Below are positions 1 through 11,900 of a stretch of DNA of 64,000 nt, in pieces (the first letter of the stretch is position 1; every line of letters begins with the position of its first letter). The notes under the pieces were generated by a model. It did no database searches. It saw only the letters and a program-made list of their open reading frames with translations, and was not told where the DNA came from. The translations under genes and the position numbers were made by a program. The stretch is from Tretioscincus oriximinensis. Its lineage: Eukaryota > Chordata > Lepidosauria > Squamata > Gymnophthalmidae. The stretch is from the NCBI GenBank assembly GCA_022410635.1, contig JAJVDF010000216.1, positions 841,726 through 905,725 of the forward strand, written 5' to 3'.

Positions 1-379
1 CGTGCCTGCTCTTTTGCTGGTGGCGGGGTTTCGCCCTGCTCTCCCCACCAACTCGCCTGCAGCAGCTTGGGGTTGTGAGAGGAGAACAGAGCTGCTAGAG
101 GTGAGTTGGCGGCGAGAGCAGGGCGAAACCCCGCCTCCAGCCAAGGAGCAGCTACTCGGCACGCTCCGAGTTCCCTTCCTGGACCCGGGAAGCGTTGCGT
201 GCGCTGCAGCCGTCAGCTCTGACGGCTGCTTTTCCTTTAAAATCCCACCTTTTTACATTCCCCGACGCAGCGTCGGGGAATGTCAAAAGCCGGGATTTTG
301 CCTTAAAACCCGGGGGGGACTATATTTTAGTCCCCAAAACCGGGTTTGTCCCGGTTTACCGGGACGTATGGCAACCCTA
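1..379 (+). mobile_element. hAT-like MITE, family A, left end cut by window edge
   Basis: The right end reads ggcaacccta, matching the termini of two complete copies at 811-1296 and 61132-61704. It shares their internal blocks: a self-complementary segment near 250-290 and the 'tatattttagtcccc' motif. No transposase is visible. Open frames here are repeat translations, not genes. Confidence 0.75.
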
Positions 380-419
380 CCTTTGCTGCTTCTGGTGAAG
401 GCAACACATAGCTGCTAGG

Positions 420-810
420 CACCTGGTCAGGTTTCCATTCCCTTAACCTCACGTTCAGTTCACTGGCGACAACAAAGCTACTTTTGCACACCTATTTACA
501 AAGCAAAGCAATGTCACCATTATGCAATTCCTCCTGTCTCTAATTTCTGGCCTCCAAAATGCCTCCACAATAGACTCGTTCACAGTGAGGATGAGGGACT
601 CTTTGTGCACTGCTGGATTCTACCCTTCACTCCATGATTCTCCCTCACAGCCACTCTTGCACAAAATCAGTGATTATTGGATAGACTGACCCTACTGTCA
701 GAAAAAGTGGTGACAACAACCAGTCTGGATAGCTTTAATAAGATGTTGTAAAACCTCAAAGTGAACTCACAAGTGAACACTACTGAACTTGATACTGCTT
801 TAAGTCAGAG
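420..810. other. No gene seen
   Basis: Unique-looking sequence. I looked for the HGFAC fibronectin type II exon here (FPF...Y...C pattern) and did not find it. The last 8 bases are the left target duplication of the next MITE. Confidence 0.5.
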
Positions 811-1296
811 TAGGGTTGCCATACGTCCCNGGAAAGCGGGACAATCCTAGTTTGGGGGACTAAAATATAGTCCCCTCTGGGTTTTAAGATAAAATCCCAG
901 CTTTTTACATTCCCCGATGCTGCATCAGGGAATGGAAAAATGCAGGATTTTAAAGACAAGGCAGCCGTCAGGGCTGACAGCTGCACTCCGAGCAACGCGC
1001 CAACTCGCCTCCAGCAAAGGAAAAACGCCTAGGTTTGTGACAGGAGGGCAGCTCTGTTCTCCTGTCACAAACCCAGGCATTTTTCCTCCGTTGGAGGCAA
1101 GTTGGCGTGCAAAACCCCGCCTCCAGCATTGGAGCAGCTACGCGCACACANGCGCACACACACACACACGGACGTTTGTGGTGAGACAGGCAGAAGAGAG
1201 GTTCTGCCTGTCTCATTACAAGCGTCCGTATGTGCATATGTGCACCCCTACCCCACTCCCGTCCCAGTTTTCGGCTGCCAAAATATGGCAGCCCAA
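811..1296 (-). mobile_element. hAT-like MITE, family A, complete
   Basis: 486 bp element starting tagggttgcc and ending ggcagcccaa. It is flanked by the exact 8 bp direct repeat agtcagag at 803-810 and 1297-1304. An 8 bp duplication is the hAT signature. It lies inverted relative to the copies at 1-379 and 61132-61704. It contains a CA-rich tract near 1140-1175 and no transposase. Confidence 0.85.
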
Positions 1297-1304
1297 AGTC
1301 AGAG

Positions 1305-1952
1305 CCTTATAGTTAACTACTCTTCTAGCTCCATTAATCGCCATGGAAAACACAGAGAACAAAGTCTTGCTTCCTTTAGAAAAAAAAATCTGGTGATGGC
1401 ACCTTGATTACCACTGAGTAACAGAACTGGTTCAGCCGTTCACCCCACACATCTATTGATTGGGAAAAGGAATTAAATGTTGCATCGCGGAAGGCAAATG
1501 TGTACTGATTGTAATGAAACCAAGCGGGGCTTAATACTGTGTATGTTCTTTTCTTATATATTTGTTTTTTCAGTTTAGTTTTGGAACACAGTCCCTCCCT
1601 TATTATTAATGGTAGATTGTCTTTAATAAGAACAAGGCACTCGGATTTTATATGCTTGTATGAGTATAGATAGGATGTGTAAGATAGGGATAATAAAATA
1701 GTTCTATAAGTAGGGTTTAAACCTTCAGGTAGGCTGCCACCACTTCCCTCAGGAAGAAACCAAAATTAAGGAGTGAAAATGACACCAGAATGAGCCCCTT
1801 TATTATGTTCTCCCAAATATTAAACTCTTCTCTGCTTTAAATCACAAAAACAGCTTTATTAAAACAATGTAACAGGCAACTCAAACTTAAAGAAACCAAC
1901 AATACAAATTAGCCACACTGGGTAGAGAAAAAGATACTGAGACTTTATAAAG
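1305..1952. other. No gene seen
   Basis: AT-rich intergenic or HGFAC upstream/intronic sequence with no recognised coding or repeat structure. The final 8 bases form the target duplication of the following element. Confidence 0.5.
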
Positions 1953-2140
1953 CAGACCTGGGCAAGGGGCGGCCCGAGGGCCACATGCGGCCCTCCTACT
2001 GTCTCTGACCGGCCCACCCCTCTTAGCTCAGAATTATATACAGTATTGGGTAGAACTGAGTTAACTATATTAATCCGGCCCTCTAAAACCACCCCAATTT
2101 CTCATGCGGCCCCTTGGGAAAAATTAATTGCCCACCCCTG
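1953..2140 (+). mobile_element. hAT MITE, family B (188 bp)
   Basis: Termini cagacctgggcaa and ttgcccacccctg are imperfect inverted repeats of the Charlie-like hAT type. The exact 8 bp duplication ttataaag lies at 1945-1952 and 2141-2148. Related copies are at 35986-36181 and, with a foreign insert, at 44095-44610. Confidence 0.88.
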
Positions 2141-2148
2141 TTATAAAG

Positions 2149-2826
2149 TCTCTGGCTAAGCTTCCCTTTGCTTGCCCACATTCAAAGTTCCTCGGTTCTC
2201 TCTCTCCATCCCTACTATCCCAGCAGGTATGTATCCCCCTTTGGTATTTCTTTATTTTCACACCCCAGCAGAGAACCAGTTTATTTTGATTGCTTGGCCA
2301 CTCGCTCAAACAACCTCTCACAACAACCATTGAACTCTCTATCAATCAATGCGCTAAAACTCTCTCACTCGCCCCTCCCCTTTTTATATTCCAAGCCTCG
2401 CCCTCAAGACTCAGCTTCTTGGCTTAGAAAATTTAAAGGAGCCTCGCTCTATTTAGGTGATTTCATTACACTGATCAGTTTAGAGGCTTGCCAAGGCACA
2501 CACACCCCTGGGGAACACCCACGATGCTTACTGGCCAGGAGGGAATATGCAGCCCTTCCCTTTTCCTTCCTCACATAAGCCATGCCCACCAACAGCCCTC
2601 AAACTGTAGCGAGAGGAGAAAAAATCAGAATGAAGAAAATGTACTTTAAACCCAGTTCTTTGGGGAAAANCCCCAAAGACCAGTTAAGTGCCAAACCAGT
2701 TTGAATTTGGATTAAAAGGAAAAATATGGACACTTAGGATTCACACCCATTTTTTCCTCCACTGAGAACACACCTCAGGAGTGGAATTGGACAGAGACAT
2801 ACATGCAACCCATTTGAATTTTTCAG
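2149..2826. other. No gene seen upstream of the first HGFAC exon
   Basis: Pyrimidine-rich sequence near 2160-2240, otherwise unassigned. It ends in the polypyrimidine tract and AG acceptor of the EGF exon. No FN2-domain exon was recognised. Confidence 0.5.
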
Positions 2827-2937
2827 ATTGCAGAAGTCATATTTGTCATAATGGTGGAACATGTGTCTTTGCACCCGATCGAGAGACTTCCCATTGCTTT
2901 TGTTCAGAAGGGTTCATGGGAGCAAACTGTGAAATAG
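2827..2937 (+). CDS. HGFAC: HGFAC exon: first EGF-like domain
   Basis: A 111 bp phase 1-1 exon after ttttcag and before gtgagt. It translates to an EGF module with the pattern [12 protein letters not shown], then CFC, then a final Cys (six cysteines). It is the first HGFAC exon found in the window. Confidence 0.93.
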   Translation: MAEVIFVIMVEHVSLHPIERLPIAFVQKGSWEQTVK

Positions 2938-5900
2938 GTGAGTGATGTTTCTGCATATTAACAGTGAGTTNGAAACCCTTGTGGTAAGAGTTGCCAAGCA
3001 TTTTGACTGTCAGGATATCTGACATAAGGAATCCTGTATTTGTATATATCTTCAGAGTGTACCACATTGNCCCATTCATTTGAAGTCATTTTCTTGTTCC
3101 TAGGAAATGTGATTCCATGATGATCATGCAATTGTTAAAATAGAAATATAGTTAGATGAGAATTGGGCCACCTTTAAATTTATAAAATTATGGGGTTTTN
3201 AAAGAAAAAGGGGCTTCTTTGTTTGTGGCAAAAGGCACTCATATGAAGATGGCACTGAATGATTGGTCTANCCAAGCAGGAATGACAAGTCTGGGGTCAT
3301 TTTGTTGGCTTCCCAGAAGTAGTCCTGGAAATCGGCTGTTTTGGGGTTTCATCCCTGGCCAGAGTGATCTGAATGCAACATGGATGAACCTTCACACAGG
3401 CAGCCATCCATCACTGCAATCTTCAACTCGACCACTTAGTCCTCACCAAGACCATTCTAGTATGGTACAGATTAATACACATGAAACAAAAATTGCTTGT
3501 CTCTACTTGATGTCCTGCTGACAGGGACTCCATAAGAAGCAACAATGTACATTAGATGCACAACAACCAAGGCTGCATGTACACCAGGAATTAAAAAACA
3601 CTACAAAGCTATATTCTGGAATATAGCAATCACGTGTCTGTGCACACCAAACATCTATACAGTATTTAATAACATTGCTCCTCTTTCTCATTGCACTGCA
3701 GATCAAGGCTTTTCTTTTTACTCGCAGCAGCCTGTAGAAACAACTGCTGCATTCTCNGTTGCTTTATCCTCCCACGTCAAGTTAGTGCACACGCATGCAC
3801 ACAGCCACAGACTCAAGAGGACGGGGGCTCTCTGGAAAGATGCCTGAATTTCACAGCAATAGTTTAATCCAGGAAAAACCGTGTTTACTGTGGGACGACT
3901 GCTGAAAAACGCTTAACCTGTGTGCTGTAGTCTTCCACATCCCGCTCTGACCAAAGTAGAAATATGCTGTGCATATGCCAAGTTGTTCCCTCAGTTTTCC
4001 TTCCAATGCCTCTTCCATCTTTTTGAGCATGGTACAATCACTGTGCCAGAAAGAAAATTAGTGTTCCACTTCTCTTGTGAAGAAGGCAACATCTTAAGCA
4101 GGTTCACAACCGAGCGGAGGTAGCAGCCCGCTAGGCCCAGGGCTCAGTGAGGGGGACCTGGAGGCCATGATGCCTCTGGGTCAAAATGACATCCTTTTAC
4201 ATTGCAGCTCTGGGCCTTGTAACCAAAGAGTTTTGGCCCCTTCCAAAATATTCCATAAATGTGGATAAATAGACAATTGATGTTCCAAATTTTAAACATT
4301 CAAAATTCTTGGTAATTTTAACAAATAAGCAACCAACAGTCATAACGGTCAACAGTTTTGACCCTTTGTTCCCAGGGATAGAAATGCCATTCTTGACATC
4401 TTCCCTTGTCATAAGCTGAAATTAAGACATGTAACATGTTTCCTGTAAAGTGGACCAAAATTGTTCTTGTATGCTTGGTTTCAGTTGCACTTGTAGACCT
4501 GTTGATAGGTTTTTTAATATATCCATACAGCAAAATGCTTTGACGGAAGCCTCCATGAATTTTTTGAGCCTGGAGAAAGATGGGCAAGAATCCACCAAAG
4601 AACAGTGCAACAGTGCACTTGTGTGAACGGCTTCAATGAATGCCAGGCAGCACACTACAGAGGTATGGTTGTAAAGTGTCTGAGTTATGCTCTTTGTAAT
4701 GTTTGTTTTCTTCGATTTCCAGAAAATCGTATCAGACGAATCTTTTGGAAATCATCTGAGGGCTTGGTAATTTAGTGGGACGATGTGGTCTATCACCAGA
4801 TTCTTTTCATTATTTGGAATTTTAATAATTTTTTCTGTTTTTGGAATATAATGTCAATGAAGCTTTCATTTTCTTGTCTTTTGTGTTGCAATATTTCACT
4901 CTGAATTCATTCAGACACATGGTTTTAATACTTACAAGCTACCATAAAACTGGTAATTCCATGTGTGTCAATAATTTTCATGCTGCTTTCCTCCTAAAAT
5001 GATGGTTCATAGGACCAGAGCCAAAAATACTCTCCAACAGAGTGGAACTTCTTTTGCAGAGAAGACTGGTAACCAAACTGTACAGACTGATTAAAAGATG
5101 AGCCCATGGTTACTTTTATAGGGTGATGCTGAACTCATCCAGTAATCAACATTGTTCAGCAAGATTGATTGAGAAATGCAAAGTTATCAGACCTCACACA
5201 TAGTTTCACCCATGAGTATCTCCCCTCTAGCCAAGATGTTTTAATCCAGAATAACCCAATTGCCCATCCGCCTTTATCTTTCTGCATTATCACTGTGAGG
5301 ACCTGACGTATTCATGGAGAATTGTATTCTCACTCTGTGCAGTTTCCTGATTGGTTGCTCTTCCCCCTCNCCTTGTACATCTCAACTCCAGTGTGTATGT
5401 CTTGCTTTGAATCTCAGTCAAGTACTCACGCCTTGCCTCAAATCATAAACTTTCAATTATTTGTGCGATTTATTTATTATTTATTTATATTTATACCCCA
5501 CCCCATACTCAAAGGTCTCAGTTCGATGAACAGTAAAATATCAACACAAAATTAACAAATTAAAAACAGTATAAAAATAATATCTAAAAGTGGGGACAAA
5601 AATGACATTTTCTTCAGCCAAAGAAGAAGATCTGGGGTTACCACCTTGAAACATCTGTTAATGCCATTCTGAAGTGTTATCTTTTTGGCACACAGAAAAT
5701 ATGAATAAAATTTCTATCTGTACTGTTTTATTTATTTTTAAAAGCTCTCATTGTCATAGCCCTGTATTGCATTGTGTATATATTAATGCAATAGATACAA
5801 TATTAATTCAATCCTGCAGACTGTCAGATCAACCCATGTCCTCATGGAAGCCCATGCAGAAGGGTTACTTCTCTTAATAGTACAATCTGCCAATGCACAG

Positions 5901-8900
5901 AACCTTTTACAGGAAAGTATTGCAATATTGGTGAGTACNTTATTATTTGCATATATCTTTCACTTTACTTTGACTTTTTTACTGAAAATAAGTTCCTGTG
6001 ATTCTATACAAAGTGAAAACTTTTTTTTACTTTCAAATGTTATTTTTTAAAAAGATGTACATAACTCATATAGGTGTCATGAGTCACAGGCCGAGGCGTC
6101 TGTACTCCTTCTCTGCAGCTTACACAAAGCCGGCAGAGATACGAGCNTGGCGTGGGGGAGCAGCTGGAATCTGCAACCACACCCTAAATATCTTCCTTGT
6201 GGGCTGAACAAAAGCACACGTAAGAAGACGAACAAAAATACACTTGAAAGAGACTAATCAAACAAACAATGCCAAGGACAAGAGAAGAGCTGAATAGTCA
6301 TATACGAACCAAGGTCAAACAAGCCGAGAAATCTGCCAAGGAAGCTAGATACACTCACNGGCCAAGTAAACAACTTGTCTCTAGCAAGTTGCTGGCAAGC
6401 TCAGGATGATTTATATAGGATTTCTCCCAGAGTCGCTGAGTATGGAGAAGATCCACCTGCTTCTTCTTGACTGTTAGCAACTCCTTAACACTTTCCAGCC
6501 TGAGACTTCCCCATGCTCAATCCTCAGAGCTTGAATCCTGCTGCAGATCAGGCCTCACCATGACAATAGGCGGTATCAACTCAGAAATTCATTTATTTAT
6601 ATAAATATAAATAAATTTGGTAAATTAAGAAATAAAGATTTATCAGAAAATTCTGAATCTTCACATGAACATTCTATGAAAAATATAGGGGGGAAGAACA
6701 GAACGCAGAGGGTGCTAAGGGTAAAAAGCCTGAGTGAAGAGATAGACTTTTGCTAAGTGTGGAAAGTAAGCTGACCAGCTGACCCCTTTTGGGAGGTTGA
6801 AAACCCGGTTTTGGGGTGCCTCCCGGTTTTTTGCTAAGGAAAATTTTTTNAAAAAAAATTCCTCAGCAAAAACCGGGAGGCACCCCAAAACCGGGTTTCC
6901 ACCCCCACCAAAGGGGGTCATCCGATCAGCCTAGTGGAAAGCAATGTAGGCACCTGGTAAGGCTCTAGGAAGGATGTTCCAGACTGAAAGCCACCACAGA
7001 GAAGGTTCTCTTAAGTGTCCTACCCCTTGCATTTCTGAAAGGGAAGGAGTGACATGAAGATTTTAATACACAGGTGTATATGGGAGAAAGCACTTCTTCA
7101 AGAAGCCAGGGTCCAAGCCATCTAGGACTTTGTATGCTAATATCAATGCCTTGAATCGAGAGGTAGCAAATAGGAAGCTAGTACAAATCTTTAAGGACTG
7201 ACATGATGTGTGTCTGGCCAGAGGCTTCTGTCAGCAGTCATGCTGTTATATTCTGCCCTGGTTGATCACNCTAATTGTCAAAAAGATTCTAGGGATGCTT
7301 AGTTTGCAAAAGAGAAAACAGAGAGGAGACATGATATCTGCCTACAAATGTCTGACGGATCAGCCCCATTTTCATTGGCACATTGAACAGGATGAAACTG
7401 AAAGAGTGTACATACAGATTAGACATCAGGAAAAAAAGCTTTCTGACATTAAGATTGAAATAGGTCGCCACAGGAGATAGCGAGTTCTCATTAGATGGAA
7501 ATCTTCAAATGGAGGTTAGGCAGCCATCTATCTGAGATGGTTCAGTGAATCCTGTGTTTAACAGCGGGTTGGACACAACTCTACCATTCTAGAATTCTAG
7601 AATTCTATGAGAATCCTTTGAAATTGACTACAATAATCAAGAATTTTGATACTTACTGAACCTCCATTTTTTAAATCTAGTTCCTAGTCTTCGGTGCTAT
7701 TCTGGTAATGGAACACATTATAAGGGTGTTACAAAGGAAACAGCATCTGGACATAACTGCCTGCCTTGGAATTCAGATTTGCTTCACCAAGCGATTCATG
7801 CTGACTTCATCGAAAACCCTATACAACTTGGATTAGGATCACATTCATATTGCCGGTGAGAAAAGACTAAAACTTTTAAGCCTCCAAACTCCTATTGCAC
7901 CATCCCTAATGAATTTGGAATTGTAGAGTCATAGTCATACAGCAAAAGGAGAGGAGAACAGAAGACACGGATGATTAACCATTATGAGTTGATTTCTTGT
8001 TCTCTTACCACAATAGGAACCCAGACAATGATGAGAAGCCATGGTGCTACATTGTAGAAGCCAGTTTGTTATCTTGGGAATATTGCAACATTCCATCATG
8101 CAGTGAGTAATTTTAAATAACAAGGGTCAATTTAGACTACAAGTGTATCCACATGATATTTCCTACATGTTAGCCACATGATTCAGCAACAACCACCTTA
8201 ACATAAGGTAAGCATGAAGAAGATATATACAGCACTTAAAAAAAAAACATTGTAGAAGAGCAGCTTTTCCCCGATGTAGCATGATATACTGTGCACTGAT
8301 GTGACACACATTTGCAGTCTCTGAAAAGCATGACCGGAACCATGGCAGTGAGCCTGCACATCTAGAAATTTCATGGACTGGAAAGTACCTGGTTGTACAG
8401 CAATTCCTCATGCTGCTACTTCAGTCTTATGGACAGCAGAGCAATTATCAGTTCACTATGTGATTGAAGGTATTTATTTATTTATTTAATTATACTTATA
8501 CCCCGCCCTATACCCAAAGGTCTCAGGGCGGCAGCTGTCTAATCCATAGTTACCTATAGGATTATGTCTATGTCTTCATAGACAGGTCCTGGCAGGTTAC
8601 CAAGAAGGATAGTTTAGGAGCTTCAGACAATCAGCACTGGAACAATCTAGATGTGTCCAACTGAGGCTGCGTGCACACTACGACCTAAAAACTGCTACAA
8701 AGCTATGTTCTGGAATATAGCTATCGCGTCTGCACAGCACGAAGCTATATTCTGGAATATAGCAATAGAGTGCACTTGACAGCTCGTGCCTCCCNGCTGC
8801 TTTCGGGGGCTGCTGCTGCTTAGATGGAGGATCGTCACCATCGGTTTGCCTCCTCCTCGCCTAAACCAAACCATCTCCAGTCAGCAGCAGCCCCCCAAAA

Positions 8901-11900
8901 GCAGGCGGAGGATTCTGCCGAAGCAACAGGCAGAGGCGGAGACGGCCACGTGTACTGCAGGCCCCATCCACACGGAGCCTAGTTCTGGGTCACATCATNG
9001 AACTTTGGCCATCCACATGCCAGTATAGACGGTGGCAGGCCCCATTCAGGGACTGCCACAGTCTACACTAGCATGTGGTTGGCAGGCTCCTATTCCAAGG
9101 GACAGGTTGGCTCCCTGTCAATTGGATGCAGCCTGCCAGTGCAGTACAGTTCTTTATTGACAGCTGCCGCCTTCTCTCTTGTTTAACCTCTCGCACCTTT
9201 TGTGCACACGCATGCACTCGGTAGAGGACGGGGTTGGCTGCGAGAGGACAGGGGTTCTCCGGAACGGTGCCTGAATATCCCAGCAATAGTTTATTCTGGG
9301 ATAAATGGCGTTTATTATGGGGCGACTGCTGAGAAAAACTTCACACGTGTGCCCAAGTCTCCCTCATCTGGCTCCAGTTGAGGCAGAAATATGTTGTGTA
9401 CGTGCAGCCACAGCCAGCTAAAACTTTGGTTATTGTTTCTGCTGCCACAGTGTCACACTCCACTCGTTTTTCCACTGCATCTTCACTGCCTCACCCGATA
9501 CAAGTATTTGTTGCCCGTGACCGTACTTACTGTAAGTTTGTGAGAACCTATAGAAGTAAAAGTAAAATGATGTTTAGAACCAGTCTGAAAAAAGTTTTCT
9601 TTGATATTAAATAAGAACTAGGGGCATTTTTTGCAACTCACTTTGAGTAATTACAGATCCCTCAGCAAGGATCCATATGAGTATATGGTGCAACTTGAGC
9701 TGCATCCACAAGAGAGGCTTTAAAGCGGACTCACCTGCTCGTGCTGGCGGGTGGCTGGCTGCAGTCGTTGCACAGAGGAAGCCATAGATGGGCAGGAGGA
9801 AGGAAGCGTCACCCCCAAGTGGCTGAGAGCAGCCTTCCCTCCGCATGGCCTGCTTTGCAGGGCTCTCCGCTGATTTACATTTTCTGCTTCCGCAATCAGA
9901 TCAGTCCTTTATTATGAAAACTATTTCCTTTCTCAGTTATAAAAAAAATTGCAAAGACCTGGTTTAGGCCTGGGCTGGCCCAGAATGGAATGTTGATAGC
10001 AGGTCCCTTAGATTGCTTTCTAGAACAAGGCCTATTGCAAATCAAGTCAAAAGATGGTTCCAGCAGTAAACATACAATATATAGCTTTAACAAAGAGTTG
10101 GGCAAATTCATAGTATCAGTCGCTACTAGAACTAATGCCAAGGTGCCAGCTTGCCTCTAAATGTCAGTTGCAGAGAATCCAGAGCAGGTGAAGGTTTTAC
10201 CACCATTTCCTTTTTGAGAAGGTTTTACCACCATTTCCTGTGTGGGATGGGATGCTGAACTTTCTTGTGAAAGCCATCTGGTTTTATGGTGAGAGTGTTG
10301 AACTCTGAGATCAGGCACTCTTGGTTTGATTCCCCAATCCTGCTTGAAGCCAAATGAGTGACATTGAATTAGACAGTTCTTCAGAGCATTCTGAGCCTCA
10401 CCTTCTTCACAAAGTGTCTGTTATGAAGAGAAAAACAAAAGCCACTTTTGGGTCCCATCAGATTGCAGAATGCAGTGAATAAAAACCAACATTCCACCTC
10501 TTCCTCCTTCTCCTTGTCTTTCTTTTTCTCCCTATCCTCTTCTGTTCCCCTGTTTTATTTCTGTTTAATTTTTCTCTGGTGTTTGTTACAGTCAAGGTGC
10601 CACAATCGGAATGCATAATCTGTGAGAACTAAAGTTTCCCTAGGACAAAAGATAGACTCAGGGACTCTCTCTCTATTTTTCTTTCAGTTGACAGAAGTAG
10701 GAAGCCACCAGTGATCCCAGAAATTGTTGACGATTTTGCTGTGATCAAACGTTCATGCGGGAAAAGACATAAGAAGCGAAATTTCCTAACTCCTAGAGTT
10801 GTAGGGGGATCATCATCCTTACCAGGGTCACATCCCTGGCTGGCCGCCATATATAGTGGACAAAATTTCTGTGCTGGAAGTCTTATTCGTTCTTGCTGGG
10901 TGTTAACATCAGCCCATTGTTTTATTAATAGGTAAAGCCAGTGGTTCAATACTGTGTGATTGTGCTTCAATAAAGTAGTGATTTTCTGTTCAGCAAATGC
11001 TTTATCCAAAGGGTCATTGGTCTACAGAATTTACTTCCAGAAGAGGTGGTGGTAGAGAGCANCCTAGATAGCTTTAAGATAGGATTGGACAAACTGGAAG
11101 CCAAATGTAATACTAGCTCCAAGGATGTTTGTTTATTTATTTATTCCTGGTTAAAGTTCTTTATTTGTTTTCAAAAAGGAAAGATATACATAAAAACAAA
11201 TTCTTTTGAGTTATCATTTTTTCTTAGCTGAGTCCTTCACCTTTTGCTCTNTCTCCTTTGTAAATTCAGCTCAATATATCATTTTATTTCTCTGTAAGTG
11301 ACTCTATTAAGCCCACCACACTGAGAATCTTCAAAACATGCAATTACAAGTCTACCTGCTATTTTTTCGTATTTTAAAAAAACATATTAAAGAGTCTCCA
11401 GTTCACAACAGATTTGTGTCCAATCTTTAATCCCTTATGGGAACAGTTAGCTTGTTCAATTTCCAATTAGGTCCTCAGTTTAATAAGCCAATGCTCTGTT
11501 GTGGGAGTTTGTTCTCCTTTCCATCTCTGTACACAGACAATTCTTGATGCTAAAAACCATACAATGCAACAGCACATTAATATTAGGAAAAAATAAATTA
11601 ATGGAGGCCTAGTGTATCAAAGGCTACTATACTTGATTCTTGATACTGAAAAACTATTTGCAGGGTATTGAAAACAGGTGAAGGTTCTGCGTCTTTCTTT
11701 TGCTTGAGCAAGCCCAGGTGCAACTGGTGGGTCACTGGGTGGCCCCATTCAGCAGAGCTTCTCTGGTGTTCTTTCCATGGAAATTATGAATCAAGATGGA
11801 GGCACATTTGATTTCAGGGCTGTCTTGATAGGAGAATTCTGGGACAGAAGGCAGATCTGTTTGCCCCAGAAGAGGGCAGTATAGAAGACCAATACCTACA

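Noticed and set aside
420..780. Candidate FN2 exon (an RFPF-like stretch near 428)
   Set aside because: A stop codon follows almost at once and the cysteine spacing is absent.
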